DNA of 64,000 bases, from NCBI RefSeq assembly GCF_007859315.1, contig NZ_VOHA01000025.1:33527-97526 (forward strand), in the 5' to 3' direction. The DNA is from Reyranella sp. CPCC 100927 (lineage in GTDB: Bacteria; Pseudomonadota; Alphaproteobacteria; Reyranellales; Reyranellaceae). The notes beneath the pieces are model-generated. The model was not told where the DNA came from. It saw only the letters and a program-made list of their open reading frames with translations, and made no database searches. This document shows, in pieces, positions 49,899 through 59,958 of this stretch. The translations under genes were made by a program, and so were the position numbers. Numbering within the stretch: the stretch's first letter is position 1; every line of letters starts with the position of its first letter.

Positions 49899-50866
49899 TG
49901 TATTCCGGTCTGCCTCTGAAAATCGGCCGAACGGCGAGCGACGGCACTTTTGAGGCCGATGTGCTGGCCGGGCTGTCGAAGCGGCCGCGCGCCATACCCG
50001 CCAAGTTCCTGTACGACGCGCAGGGCTCGGCCCTGTTCGACGCGATATGCGAATTGCCGGAGTACTATCTGACCCGCACCGAGATCGCGATCCTGCGCGA
50101 TGGCGTGCACCAGATCGCGGCGCGCGCCGGTGCCGGACGGCAGCTGGTCGAGTTCGGCAGCGGATCGAGCGTCAAGACCAGGCTGTTGCTGGACGGTCTG
50201 GCCGATGTGTCGGCCTATGTGCCCATCGATATTTCCGGTGAACATCTGGAAGCGACCTGCCGGCGCCTGCGGGCGGACTACCCCGCTTTGGCGATCGTGC
50301 CGGTCTGTGCAGACTATATGGAACTGCCCTTGCTGCCATGGCTGCCGGGTGCAGCCGGTGCCGCCAAACTGGGCTTCTTTCCCGGTTCGACCATCGGCAA
50401 CCTCGAGCCGCATGAAGCGCAGGCGTTCCTGGTCAACGCGCGCCATCTGCTGGGCGATGATGGCGCGCTGGTGGTGGGCGCCGATCTCAAGAAAGACCCC
50501 GATATGCTGCATGCGGCCTACAATGATTCGGCCGGCGTGACGGCAGCGTTCAGCCTCAACCTGCTGACGCGCATGAACCGCGAGCTGGGCGCCAATTTCG
50601 ATATCGGCGCCTTCGAACACGACGCGTTCTACAATTCCGACGAAGGCCGGATCGAGATCTACATCCGCAGCCTGCGCAGCCAGTCCATCGTCGTGGCGGG
50701 CCAGCGCTTTTTCTTCGAGGCCGGCGAGCGCATCCACACGGAGTACTCATACAAGTACAGTCTGGGTGATGTGGACGCGCTGGCGGCGCCGACTGGTTTC
50801 ATTCGTGCGCAGACCTGGACCGATCCGGACGAACTCTTCAGCGTGCACTACCTCGCCGCCGTCTGA
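49898..50866 (+). CDS. egtD: L-histidine N-alpha-methyltransferase EgtD
   Basis: 322 residues from ATG 49898, overlapping the EgtB stop by one base. SAM-binding core VEFGSGSSVKTRLLLDGL (about 79-96), preceded by FLYDAQGSALFDAICELPEYYLTRTE, the EgtD N-terminal signature. It trimethylates histidine to hercynine, the first step, feeding EgtB. The last 19 bases overlap the 3' end of the convergent MFS gene. Confidence 0.94.
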   Translation: MYSGLPLKIGRTASDGTFEADVLAGLSKRPRAIPAKFLYDAQGSALFDAICELPEYYLTRTEIAILRDGVHQIAARAGAGRQLVEFGSGSSVKTRLLLDGLADVSAYVPIDISGEHLEATCRRLRADYPALAIVPVCADYMELPLLPWLPGAAGAAKLGFFPGSTIGNLEPHEAQAFLVNARHLLGDDGALVVGADLKKDPDMLHAAYNDSAGVTAAFSLNLLTRMNRELGANFDIGAFEHDAFYNSDEGRIEIYIRSLRSQSIVVAGQRFFFEAGERIHTEYSYKYSLGDVDALAAPTGFIRAQTWTDPDELFSVHYLAAV

Positions 50867-52158
50867 TCGACCGGGCTGGTAAGGTCTGAAGCCGGGCGTT
50901 CGATGGCAGGTCGCGCCGGCGAGAGCAGGAACCAGAGCAGGCCGGCGGCCTGCAGGGCCACGAAGATGAACGCCGTCGCGGCATAGCCTTCCGGGGCGTA
51001 GCCGGTTGCCGTCTTGGGCCACAGGTCGAGGATCTTGCCTTGGCCCCACTGGCCCAGCAGCACTGCGGGAAACACCACGAAATTGAGGCTGGTCGTGGCG
51101 CGACCCGACAGCTCGAGGGGAAAGGCGTGCTGTATCGGCGTGAAGTAGATGATGCCGACGGCGGCGCCGAAGCCGAACGCCAGCATCATTGCCGTCACCT
51201 GCAGTGCGGGCGCGCCACGCCACCAGCCGGTGACGATCAGGCTGGCGTTGATGACAAGGAACAGGGCCAGCGCCACGTTGGCGGTCACGACATAGGGAAT
51301 GCCGCGCTGGGCAAGCACGCCGGCGCCCCAGCCCGTGATGACGAAGCCAACGGTCATGCCGACAGCCAGCCAGAACAACTGGCCGGTCGCGGCGCTGCGG
51401 TCCAGGCCGACGACGTCGCGCAGCCAGGGACCGGCCCACAGCGCCTGGAAGGCGAAGAAGGCCGCCTGCTGCAAGGCCACCACCGGCGCCAGGCGCCAGA
51501 AATAGCCGTCGCGCATGATGCGGCCGACGACGCGGAACTGCGTGCCGATCGGCGCCGAGGCCACGGGCGTGTCGCGCTCGGGCACGACGAAGAACAGCAG
51601 AGCCGAGACGGCGACCGTGATCGCCGCCAGACCGAAGAACACGTGACGCCAGCCGGCCAGCCCCAGCGCCGCCTCGACCGGGTGCGTGGCGACCAGCGAT
51701 CCCAGACCGCCGGCCGCCATGTGCAAGCCGACCATCAGCGACCAGCGCTGCGGCGGATACCAGATGGCGATGGCCTTGATCGCTGCCATCAGGCCGCCGG
51801 CGACGCCCAGTCCGATCAAGGCACGGCCGCCCGCCAATCCGGCGACCGAAGCAGCGGTACCGAAGACGATGCAGCCCAGCGCCGCGAACAGGACCAGCCC
51901 GGATTGGACGCGGCGTGGGCCATAGCGGTCGAGCATTACGCCGAGCGGTATCTGGATGGCCGTGAAAAAGAGGAAATACATGCTGGTCAGGAAGCCGAGA
52001 TCACCGGCCGTCAGCTCGGGAATGTCGTGCTCCAGGCTGGGGAAGATGACGCTGTTGACCGAGCGGAACAGGTAGGACAGCACATAGGCGAGGGCGAACG
52101 GGATGTAGACTCGCAGCAGCGTGATCAGCGTCGGCGTCGACGCGCCAGGGGCGCTCAT
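50848..52158 (-). CDS. MFS transporter
   Basis: 436-residue major-facilitator permease, twelve membrane segments. Start at ATG 52158 (homology begins PTLITLLRVYIPFALAYVLSYLFRSVNSV; longer open frame is out of family). Loop 2-3 motif GVMLDRYGPRRVQ (about 70-82), N-terminal half AGGRALIGLGVAGGLMAA. Similar to the hexuronate/nitrate-type MFS. It overlaps EgtD by 19 bases tail to tail. Substrate unknown; a link to ergothioneine is not shown. Confidence 0.88.
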   Translation of the reverse strand: MSAPGASTPTLITLLRVYIPFALAYVLSYLFRSVNSVIFPSLEHDIPELTAGDLGFLTSMYFLFFTAIQIPLGVMLDRYGPRRVQSGLVLFAALGCIVFGTAASVAGLAGGRALIGLGVAGGLMAAIKAIAIWYPPQRWSLMVGLHMAAGGLGSLVATHPVEAALGLAGWRHVFFGLAAITVAVSALLFFVVPERDTPVASAPIGTQFRVVGRIMRDGYFWRLAPVVALQQAAFFAFQALWAGPWLRDVVGLDRSAATGQLFWLAVGMTVGFVITGWGAGVLAQRGIPYVVTANVALALFLVINASLIVTGWWRGAPALQVTAMMLAFGFGAAVGIIYFTPIQHAFPLELSGRATTSLNFVVFPAVLLGQWGQGKILDLWPKTATGYAPEGYAATAFIFVALQAAGLLWFLLSPARPAIERPASDLTSPVDQTAAR

Positions 52159-52251
52159 CCGGCGGGGTTCCCTCAATTCGTTATTTTCTGACGCACTGGA
52201 CGCGCGCGGTATGCACTTACCATATTGAGGGTAACGGAGGGCCAAAAACCG

Positions 52252-52971
52252 ATGCCGGGTGGCGACCGCAAGCCGTCCATACCAGTCAGGCGCGATGGCG
52301 CCGATGCCGTCGCCACGTTCCTTGACAAGGCACGATCGCTTCCGGCGACGGCCGGTGCCGCGCGTGGCCGGGGACGGCTCCTGTTCTGCATGGACGCCAC
52401 GGCCAGCCGCGAGCCGACCTGGGACCGCGCCGCCCGCATCCAGGGCGAGATGTTCGTCGCCGCCGACGCCCTGGGCGGGCTGGATGTGCGGCTGGCGTTC
52501 TATCGTGGCTTCGACGATTTCAAGGCCTCGAAATGGACATCGGATGGCGTCGAACTGGCACGGCTGATGGCGCGTGTCGCGTGCCTGGCCGGCAATACCC
52601 AGATCGGCCGCGTGTTCGCCTTCGCGGCCGAGGAGACACGGCGGCGCAAGCTCGATGCGCTGGTGTTCGTGGGCGACTGCTTCGAGGAGCAGCTTGATGC
52701 GGTGGCGGCACTGGCCGGGCAACTCGGCCTGCTGGGCGTGCCGGCATTCCTGTTCCAGGAAGGCAACGATGCGCTGGCCACGCGAGCCTTCGCCCAGTTC
52801 GCTACGCTGACCAACGGGCGACATTGCCGGTTCGACGCCGCCAGTCCGGATGAACTGCGCCGGTTGCTGGGCGCGGTCGCGGCCTACGCTGCCGGCGGCG
52901 AACGGGCCATGGCGGACTATGTCGAGCTTCACCGGGTGACGGCCTTGCGTCTGACCGACGCACGCCGTTGA
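52252..52971 (+). CDS. VWA-like protein
   Basis: 239 residues from ATG 52252 (GGAGGG ten bases upstream). RGRLLFCMDATASREPTWDRA shows the MIDAS-type D-x-T/S-x-S pattern (DATAS, about 44-48) of von Willebrand factor A domains, then LDALVFVGDCFEEQLD and VPAFLFQEGND. No signal peptide; a cytosolic VWA domain may act with a chaperone partner. The following J-domain gene starts 21 bases downstream, so the two are likely one operon. Confidence 0.8.
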   Translation: MPGGDRKPSIPVRRDGADAVATFLDKARSLPATAGAARGRGRLLFCMDATASREPTWDRAARIQGEMFVAADALGGLDVRLAFYRGFDDFKASKWTSDGVELARLMARVACLAGNTQIGRVFAFAAEETRRRKLDALVFVGDCFEEQLDAVAALAGQLGLLGVPAFLFQEGNDALATRAFAQFATLTNGRHCRFDAASPDELRRLLGAVAAYAAGGERAMADYVELHRVTALRLTDARR

Positions 52972-52992
52972 GCGGACCAGGGTAGGGCGACC

Positions 52993-53751
52993 ATGCCGCA
53001 GCTGTTCCTCGGGTTGCTGCTCCTGATCGGTCTGGTGCTGGTGCTGCGCTGGTTTGCCAACGCCAATCCGGCAGCGCTGGCGGGTAACGTGCGGCGGGTT
53101 GCCCTGGGCTCGGCCGCAATCGCCGGCGGCGGCCTGGTGCTCGCCATCCTGGCCCGCAACCCGCTGCTGTTTCTGCAGTTCGCGCCGTTCGCGCTGCCGT
53201 TCCTGTTCTGGTGGTGGCGCCGCCGCCGGGCGACGCAGGGGCTGGGCGCCGGGTGGGGCTCGCCGGGAACGCAATCGGCTGCCGGCGACGGCGTCTCGAC
53301 CGTGCGCACGGCGTGGCTGGAGATGACGCTCGACCATGCTTCCGGCGCCATGAACGGCCATGTGCTGCAGGGCACTCAAGCGGGACGGGCATTGGACAGT
53401 TTGGCGGAGGCGGCGCTGGTGGCGTTGCGGGTGGAATGCGCGACCGACACCGACTCGGTGCGGGTCCTGGAAGCCTATCTCGACCGTCGTTTTGGCCCGG
53501 ATTGGCGCCAGCGGCCGGGCGGCGACGCCAGCCGCGATGGCGGGTCCGCTGGCGCGTCCGACCATGGGCCTCGGACCGATATGAGCGTCGAGGAAGCGTT
53601 GGCAGTCCTCGGCCTGAAGGCCGGCGCGACGGCCGATGATATCCGGGCCGCCCATCGCAAGCTGATGCTGCTCAACCATCCCGACCGCGGCGGGTCGGAC
53701 TGGCTGGCGGCCAAGATCAACCGGGCCCGGCAGGTATTGCTGGGCGAGTAG
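52993..53751 (+). CDS. Membrane-anchored J-domain protein
   Basis: 252 residues. N-terminal membrane segments (LFLGLLLLIGLVLVLRWFA and ILARNPLLFLQFAPFALPFLFWWW) lead to a Gly-rich linker. The C-terminal J domain includes the obligatory HPD tripeptide in LNHPDRGGSDWLA (about 229-241), preceded by SVEEALAVLGLKAGATADDIRAAHRKLM. It would recruit DnaK at the membrane. Just downstream of the VWA-like gene and 202 bases before galU. Confidence 0.87.
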   Translation: MPQLFLGLLLLIGLVLVLRWFANANPAALAGNVRRVALGSAAIAGGGLVLAILARNPLLFLQFAPFALPFLFWWWRRRRATQGLGAGWGSPGTQSAAGDGVSTVRTAWLEMTLDHASGAMNGHVLQGTQAGRALDSLAEAALVALRVECATDTDSVRVLEAYLDRRFGPDWRQRPGGDASRDGGSAGASDHGPRTDMSVEEALAVLGLKAGATADDIRAAHRKLMLLNHPDRGGSDWLAAKINRARQVLLGE

Positions 53752-53953
53752 GCGACTGGCGGACCATTGTCGACGGCGGTATCACGTCCCGCTCGACAGG
53801 CGGCCCCAAGTCCCTGAAAACATATGGATCGCGCCTTGCTCTTGCCGCACCCTGCTGGTCTATGGCGCGGGTTCTGACTTGCTCTCAAGTGAATGCTGAG
53901 AGATGCGAGTTAGAATATTGAAATTGCTCGGAAACAGCTGGATTGGATCTGGT

Positions 53954-54829
53954 ATGGCCCGTGTTCGCAAAGCCGTCTTTCCCGTCGCCGGTCTCGGCAC
54001 CCGTTTCCTGCCGGCGACCAAGGCCGTCCCCAAGGAGATGCTGACGATCGTCGATCGGCCGCTGATCCAGTACGCTGTCGAGGAGTGCCGGGCGGCCGGC
54101 ATCGAGGAATTCGTCTTCGTGACCGGGCGCAACAAGCATGTGATCGAGGACCATTTCGACCACGCCTATGAATTGGAAGCGACGCTGTCGGCGCGCGGCA
54201 ACAAGCAGGCCGAACTCGAGCACACCCGGGCCGCCACCATCAAGCCGGGCAACGCCATCTTCACCCGCCAGCAGCAGCCGCTGGGTCTTGGCCACGCCGT
54301 ATGGTGTGCCCGGTCGTGGATCGGCAACGAGCCGTTTGCCGTCCTGCTGCCCGATGAACTGACCTTGTCGCAACCGAGTTGCACGGCCCAACTGGTCGCC
54401 CAGCACGAGAAAACCGGCGGCAGCGTGATCGCCGTCATGGACGTGCCGCGCGAACAGACCAATCGATACGGCATTGTGGCGACCCGCAACGACGACGGCT
54501 CCGTCGCCGAGGTCACCGGCATGGTCGAAAAGCCCAAGCCGGCCGAGGCGCCGTCGACCTTGTCGATCATCGGCCGCTATGTGCTGCTACCCGAAGTGTT
54601 CGATCACCTCGATCGACACGAGACCGGTGCCGGCGGCGAGATCCAACTCACCGACGCCATGGCGCACATGATCGGCCGCAGCCCGTTCCACGCCATGCGC
54701 TACCGTGGCGCGCGCTACGACTGCGGCAACCGGTTGGGCTTTCTCGAGGCCAACGCGGCGGTGTCGCTGGCGCGGCCCGATATCGCTCAGGAGTCACGCG
54801 CGCTTCTTGCTTCTTTGCTTAAATCATAG
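53954..54829 (+). CDS. galU: UTP-glucose-1-phosphate uridylyltransferase
   Basis: 291 residues from ATG 53954. N-terminal nucleotide-binding VRKAVFPVAGLGTRFLPATKAVPKEML (5-30; GlxTRFLPATK) and the uridine site EFVFVTGRNKHVIEDHFD are the GalU signature. Makes UDP-glucose from UTP and glucose-1-phosphate, used by the adjacent Ugd and for surface sugars. Longer frame upstream lacks homology. Confidence 0.94.
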   Translation: MARVRKAVFPVAGLGTRFLPATKAVPKEMLTIVDRPLIQYAVEECRAAGIEEFVFVTGRNKHVIEDHFDHAYELEATLSARGNKQAELEHTRAATIKPGNAIFTRQQQPLGLGHAVWCARSWIGNEPFAVLLPDELTLSQPSCTAQLVAQHEKTGGSVIAVMDVPREQTNRYGIVATRNDDGSVAEVTGMVEKPKPAEAPSTLSIIGRYVLLPEVFDHLDRHETGAGGEIQLTDAMAHMIGRSPFHAMRYRGARYDCGNRLGFLEANAAVSLARPDIAQESRALLASLLKS

Positions 54830-54871
54830 ATCGACAGGATCCGGCCGGATCCGTCGTTTTGGGGGGACTTC

Positions 54872-56194
54872 ATGCGTATTGCGATGATTGGCACGGGCTA
54901 TGTCGGACTGGTTTCCGGCGCGTGCTTTTCGCAGTTCGGTATCGACGTGGTCTGCGTCGACAAGGACAAGGAAAAGATTGCAGCACTGGAAGCAGGCCGG
55001 ATTCCGATCTACGAGCCCGGCCTCGACAAACTGGTCGAGGACAACCGCGCCGCCGGCCGCCTGACGTTCACGACCGATCTGGCCCAGGCGGTGGCGACGG
55101 CCGATGCGGTGTTCATCGCCGTCGGCACGCCGACCCGTCGCGGCGACGGCCACGCTGACCTCAGCTACGTCTACGCTGCGGCCAGCGAGGTCGCCGATGC
55201 GATGCGCCAGTACACGGTGATCGTCAACAAGTCGACGGTGCCGGTCGGCACCGGACGCGAAGTGAGCCGCATCGTGCGCGAGCGGCGGCCCGATGCCGAG
55301 TTCGACGTCGTGTCGAACCCCGAGTTCCTGCGCGAGGGTGCCGCGATCGAGGATTTCATGAAGCCCGATCGGATCGTGATCGGCACGCAGAGCGAACGGG
55401 CGCGCGAGGTCATGCGCGGCATCTACCGGCCGCTCTATCTGATCGAGACGCCGATGGTGTTCACGACGTTGGAGACAGCCGAACTGATCAAGTATGCCGG
55501 CAATACGTTCCTCGCCACCAAGATCACGTTCATCAATGAAATGGCCGATCTGTGCGAGAAGGTCGGCGCCGACGTGCACGACGTGGCACGGGGTATCGGC
55601 CTGGATGGCCGTATCGGCCGCAAGTTCCTGCATCCGGGACCGGGCTACGGCGGCTCCTGCTTCCCCAAGGATACGCTGGCGCTCGCCTACACGGCGCGCG
55701 AGGCGGGTTCTCCGGTGACCATCGTCGAGCAGGTCATCCAGGTGAATACCGAGCGCAAGAAGCGCATGGCTCAACGCGTGGTCGAGGCGTGCGGCGGCTC
55801 GGTGGCCGGCAAGACGATCGGCGTGCTGGGATTGGCGTTCAAACCCAACACCGACGACATGCGCGATGCGCCGTCGCTGGACATCCTGCCGACGCTGGTC
55901 ACCGCCGGGGCGAAGATCCAGGCCTATGATCCGGCGGCGATGGGCGAGGCGGGGCGGCTGCTGAAAGGGATCACGTTCAAGGACAGCGCCTATGACGCGG
56001 CACAAGGGGCGGATTGCCTGGTCGTGCTGACCGAATGGACGCAGTTCCGCGCCCTCGATCCGAAGCGGCTGAAGCAGCTTCTGCGTCAGCCCGTTGTCGT
56101 CGACCTGCGCAACGTCTTCAATCCGGTGGAAATGCGTGACATGGGCTTTGCCTATGAGTGCATCGGCCGGCCACAGCCTCGCCACAGCGCCTGA
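54872..56194 (+). CDS. ugd: UDP-glucose 6-dehydrogenase
   Basis: 440 residues, 42 bases after galU. Rossmann NAD motif [15 protein letters not shown] (5-19), catalytic C263 in [16 protein letters not shown], and Lys in [15 protein letters not shown]. Oxidises UDP-glucose twice to UDP-glucuronate, the precursor of acidic exopolysaccharide or lipid sugars. Functions directly downstream of GalU. Confidence 0.95.
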   Translation: MRIAMIGTGYVGLVSGACFSQFGIDVVCVDKDKEKIAALEAGRIPIYEPGLDKLVEDNRAAGRLTFTTDLAQAVATADAVFIAVGTPTRRGDGHADLSYVYAAASEVADAMRQYTVIVNKSTVPVGTGREVSRIVRERRPDAEFDVVSNPEFLREGAAIEDFMKPDRIVIGTQSERAREVMRGIYRPLYLIETPMVFTTLETAELIKYAGNTFLATKITFINEMADLCEKVGADVHDVARGIGLDGRIGRKFLHPGPGYGGSCFPKDTLALAYTAREAGSPVTIVEQVIQVNTERKKRMAQRVVEACGGSVAGKTIGVLGLAFKPNTDDMRDAPSLDILPTLVTAGAKIQAYDPAAMGEAGRLLKGITFKDSAYDAAQGADCLVVLTEWTQFRALDPKRLKQLLRQPVVVDLRNVFNPVEMRDMGFAYECIGRPQPRHSA

Positions 56195-56280
56195 CGCGAG
56201 GATCGACTAGAAACGGCTCTCCGCGCGGACGTGTCCGCGCTTCGTATCGTGTGACGTTCAGCACAGAGGATCTACGCGCA

Positions 56281-57675
56281 ATGACCGTCCATCGTTTCGA
56301 CCCGACCATCCTGCGCGAGTACGACATCCGGGGCATCGTCGGCCAGACGCTGCATGCTGCCGACGCCCGCGCCATCGGCCGCACGTTCGGTACACGGGTG
56401 GTGCGCGGCGGCGGCAAGACGGTGGCGCTGGGCTATGACGGTCGGCTGAGTTCGCCCGAACTGCAACAGGCCTGTGCCGAGGGATTGCGGTCAGCCGGGG
56501 TGGACGTGGTGCGCATCGGCTTGTGCGCGACGCCGATGCTCTATTTCGCCGTCTACGAACTCAATGCCGACGGCGGCATCATGATCACCGGATCGCACAA
56601 TCCGGCAAACTACAACGGCTTCAAGATGATGCTCGGCAAGAAGCCGTTCTACGGCGCCGATATCCAGGCGCTGGGAAGCATGTCGGAAAAGGGTGACGTG
56701 GCGACAGGCAGCGGCGGGTTGACCGAGCGGTCGGTGCTGGATGCTTACGCCGCGCGGGTCGTGCGCGATGTCCGTCCGGGCCGCAAGCTCAAGGTCGTGT
56801 GGGACACCGGCCACGGCGCGGTCGGTGTCTCGATCCGTGACGTCATTGCGCGGCTGCCCGGCGAGCACACCGTGCTCTTCGAGAAGGTCGACGGATCGTT
56901 TCCGGCGCACCATCCCGATCCGACGGTCGAAGCCAACCTCGAGGATCTGAAGGCCGCGGTGCGCGAGAAGGGTGCGGATCTCGGCATTGCTTTCGACGGC
57001 GATGGTGATCGCATCGGCGCCGTCGATGGGCAGGGCCGCGTGCTGTGGGGCGATCAGTTGCTGGCGATCTGGGCGCGCGATGTGCTGAAGGAACGGCCGG
57101 GAGCCACCATCATCGCCGACGTGAAGGCCAGCCAGGTCCTGTTCGACGAGGTCGCTGCCGCCGGCGGCAAACCGATGATGTACAAAACCGGCCATTCGTT
57201 GATCAAGGTGAAGATGGCCGAGGAGGGCTCGCCCTTGGCCGGTGAGATGAGCGGCCATGTCTTCTTCGCCGACCGCTGGTACGGGTTCGACGATGCGCTC
57301 TATGCCGGCGTGCGGTTGCTCGATGTCGTGGCCACGTCGGCCCAGTCGTTGGCGCAGATGCGTGATGCGCTGCCGCAGCCGGTGAACACGCCGGAACTGC
57401 GCTTCGATTGCGCCGAGGACCGCAAGTTCAAGGTGGTCGACGAAGTGAAGGCAGGTCTGCAGAAGGCGGGCGCGACGTTCTCCGACATCGATGGCGTACG
57501 GGTGAGCACGGCGGACGGATGGTGGCTGCTGCGCGCGTCCAATACCCAGGCCGTGCTGGTCGCGCGCTGTGAAGCCAAGGATGCGGCAGGTCTTGGCCGG
57601 TTGAAGGACGCTGTGAAGGCGGCACTGGCCGCCAGCGGTGTCGCGATGCCGGACAACCCCTCGGCCGGACACTAA
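56281..57675 (+). CDS. Phosphomannomutase/phosphoglucomutase
   Basis: 464 residues from ATG 56281 (AGAGGA eleven bases upstream). Alpha-D-phosphohexomutase: phosphoserine site TGSHNP with S105, metal loop DGDGDRIG (about 238-245), sugar loop [15 protein letters not shown], and C-terminal phosphate-binding [13 protein letters not shown]. Likely supplies glucose-1-phosphate or mannose-1-phosphate for GalU. Third of the galU-ugd-mutase set. Confidence 0.93.
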   Translation: MTVHRFDPTILREYDIRGIVGQTLHAADARAIGRTFGTRVVRGGGKTVALGYDGRLSSPELQQACAEGLRSAGVDVVRIGLCATPMLYFAVYELNADGGIMITGSHNPANYNGFKMMLGKKPFYGADIQALGSMSEKGDVATGSGGLTERSVLDAYAARVVRDVRPGRKLKVVWDTGHGAVGVSIRDVIARLPGEHTVLFEKVDGSFPAHHPDPTVEANLEDLKAAVREKGADLGIAFDGDGDRIGAVDGQGRVLWGDQLLAIWARDVLKERPGATIIADVKASQVLFDEVAAAGGKPMMYKTGHSLIKVKMAEEGSPLAGEMSGHVFFADRWYGFDDALYAGVRLLDVVATSAQSLAQMRDALPQPVNTPELRFDCAEDRKFKVVDEVKAGLQKAGATFSDIDGVRVSTADGWWLLRASNTQAVLVARCEAKDAAGLGRLKDAVKAALAASGVAMPDNPSAGH

Positions 57676-57857
57676 ACAAGACCAACGTCTGGCTGGTGCG
57701 GCGCGGCGGCCGGAAGCGCCACGCCGGCTGCGCCGTCACGTCTTTGCCTGGCGCTGCCCGCGATGCGGACTCGCGATCAGTGGTTGCGACTCCGCTGCTT
57801 TGAGGGTTTTCTGGTGTCGCTGCGCGGACGTGGCCGCAGCATAGCGAGCGGTGGGAC

Positions 57858-58298
57858 ATGCGTTTCTTTTTCTATGGCACGCTGATGGATCGCGATGTGC
57901 TGGCGCGCGTTCTGGGCCGACCTGTCGTGGCAGCCGCGCTGAAACCGGCGGTTCTACGCGGCTATCGGCGCACTGCGATCCGTGAGGGCAGCTACCCGAT
58001 CGTCTTGCGTGACGCTGACGGAGCGGTCGACGGCTTGACCCTGGACGGTGTCACCAAGGCCGAAAGCGAGCGGTTGGGCGCCTACGAGGGGCCGCGCTAC
58101 ACCTTGGTCCGGACCTTTGCCGATTTTCCCGAGCGCGGGCCGCGGGCGGTCTTCGTGTTCGAGCCGATGCCGGGTGCTTTCAAGCCAACCGATACGGAAT
58201 GGTCGCTAGCCGTGTGGCAGGCGGAACATAAGGAAAAATTCCTCGCCGCCCTGATCAAGGGCGGGCGGGACGCAGCCGCAGCCGCTGCGTCCCGTTGA
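57858..58298 (+). CDS. Gamma-glutamylcyclotransferase-like (AIG2) protein
   Basis: 146 residues. GGCT/AIG2 fold: MRFFFYGTLMDRDVLARVLGR with the YGTLM substrate loop (6-10), ESERLGAYEGPRYTLV near 70-85 containing the catalytic-type Glu (E76 in LGAYEG). Likely acts on gamma-glutamyl amines or amino acids. Convergent with the carboxypeptidase, four bases apart. Confidence 0.88.
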   Translation: MRFFFYGTLMDRDVLARVLGRPVVAAALKPAVLRGYRRTAIREGSYPIVLRDADGAVDGLTLDGVTKAESERLGAYEGPRYTLVRTFADFPERGPRAVFVFEPMPGAFKPTDTEWSLAVWQAEHKEKFLAALIKGGRDAAAAAASR

Positions 58299-58302
58299 TC
58301 CG

Positions 58303-59778
58303 TCAGCGGACGTCAGCGGCCACAGGCGTGCAGGAGAACACCTTGGCCGTCTTCAGCTTGCGGCAGCCGCGCGCGGCGTCGCTCTCGTCGAGATTGGCCA
58401 GGCGGGCGCGATAAGTGACCTGGCCGCGCGGGCCTTTCAGCGCATCGACCGCCAGCCGCGCATCGTTGCGCAGTTCGGGCAGCCGGGTCAGTGCGGTGCG
58501 GAGCGCGGTCGTGGCCGCTGGGCGTGTCGGATAGGTGTTGCCGAGCTGGATCGCCCAGCCACCGGGCGTGTCGGCGGCCTGGCTGCCTTGAGGCGGGGGC
58601 GGGCTCGTCATGGCGAGCGCCGGCCGCGCGGTGGTCGGTGCCGCCTGCTCACCCACCACGTCGGCGATCGACCGGCTGCCGTTGGGCGGGTTGTAGGAGC
58701 GCGCCACCTGGGACTGCGGCTCGGTCGGCGCCGCGCCGGGTGTGAAGTTGATCGCGGTATAGCGCGCCGAGGCCGGCTGCGACGGTTGCCGCCAGGCCGG
58801 AACGCCCAGGCCGCGGCATTTATCGAAGCCGCGATCCATCATGTCGGCCATGACCACGTCGCGCTCACCGACGCTGTTGCCGCCCAGTACGACGCCGATC
58901 AGGCGGCGATTGTCGCGCACTGCCGACATCACGAGATTGTAACCGGAAGCGTTGATGTAGCCGGTCTTGAGTCCGTCGGCGCCGGGGTAATTCGCCAGCA
59001 TACGGTTGTGATTGGTCAGGATCCGACGGCCCAGCGGCCAGGCGCGGGTCGCGAACAGAGGATAGTAGTGCGGGAAGTCGCGCAACATGGCCTGGGCCAG
59101 ACGGGCCAGGTCGCGGGCTGTCGTGACCTGATAGGTGTCAGGCAGGCCCGAGGCGTTGCGGAAGACCGTACTGCTCATGCCCAGCTGGCGAGCCTTCTGG
59201 GTCATCAGGCGGGCAAAGGAGTCTTCGTCGCTGCTGATCGCTTCAGCCAGCACCACGGCGGCGTCGTTGGCGGATCGTGTGATCAACGCCATGATCGCAT
59301 CGCGGACCATCAGCGGGCTGCCGGGAGGGGCGCCGATCTTGGATGGCTGCATACTGGCTGCGTGGACCGACACCGTCAGGCGGTCGCTCAATTTGAGCTG
59401 GCCAGCATCGAGCGCCCCGAAGGTCAGGTAGAGCGTCATGATCTTGGTCAGCGACGCCGGATGCCGCAGATCGTCAGCGGCGTGCGCTTCAAGCTCACGC
59501 CCGCCTTCGGCATCGATCAACAGCATGGCGTCGCGTCCCACGACGTTGGGATTGGCGGCGACCGGAGCAGGAGCGGAGGCCGCTGCGGCACGACGCGGCA
59601 GCGCGCGCTTGGTATACTGTTTCTTGGTATGCTGTTTGGCGTTGGTTTTTGCGGCGGGCCGGACGGTCTTGCGCGTCTGTGCCTCGACCGGGGATGCCAT
59701 CAGGGAAATGGCAAACGCCAGCGCCGATGCCAGTGCGACAGGAAGCAGCCAGACGCCAGCGGTACGCGGCACCAACAT
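58303..59778 (-). CDS. D-alanyl-D-alanine carboxypeptidase with SPOR domain
   Basis: 491 residues. Secretion leader WLLPVALASALAFAISLMASPVEAQ. Peptidase S11 motifs: S109-L-T-K112 (SxxK), S169-A-N171 (SxN), K271-T-G273. A Pro/Ser-rich linker (about 345-395) leads to a C-terminal SPOR domain (GWAIQLGNTYPTRPAATTALRTALTRL), which targets septal glycan. The N-terminal Lys-rich KQHTKKQYTKRALPRR is notable. Trims pentapeptides, likely at the division site. Confidence 0.92.
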   Translation of the reverse strand: MLVPRTAGVWLLPVALASALAFAISLMASPVEAQTRKTVRPAAKTNAKQHTKKQYTKRALPRRAAAASAPAPVAANPNVVGRDAMLLIDAEGGRELEAHAADDLRHPASLTKIMTLYLTFGALDAGQLKLSDRLTVSVHAASMQPSKIGAPPGSPLMVRDAIMALITRSANDAAVVLAEAISSDEDSFARLMTQKARQLGMSSTVFRNASGLPDTYQVTTARDLARLAQAMLRDFPHYYPLFATRAWPLGRRILTNHNRMLANYPGADGLKTGYINASGYNLVMSAVRDNRRLIGVVLGGNSVGERDVVMADMMDRGFDKCRGLGVPAWRQPSQPASARYTAINFTPGAAPTEPQSQVARSYNPPNGSRSIADVVGEQAAPTTARPALAMTSPPPPQGSQAADTPGGWAIQLGNTYPTRPAATTALRTALTRLPELRNDARLAVDALKGPRGQVTYRARLANLDESDAARGCRKLKTAKVFSCTPVAADVR

Positions 59779-59958
59779 GATTTACAACCCGCTACTATAG
59801 AATATGACTTCTCGACAACGCCCTGGGCGCTTGTCTGACACGTTAAATGAATTGCTTAGGCGTCGCAATAACGAAGTCGCACCAATGGCTTACGACGCGC
59901 CGCTTTTACGCCGAAATGGCTCTGCAACATTGGGTCTGGTCGTTCTCCGGAGGTCGAG

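Noticed and set aside
52159..53679. N-terminal extension of the MFS gene's open frame
   Set aside because: Homology starts at residue MSAPG; the extension overlaps two plus-strand genes and has no start context.
57676..57857. Possible small gene or RNA between the mutase and the cyclotransferase
   Set aside because: No coding signal and no stem-loop stronger than background GC dyads.
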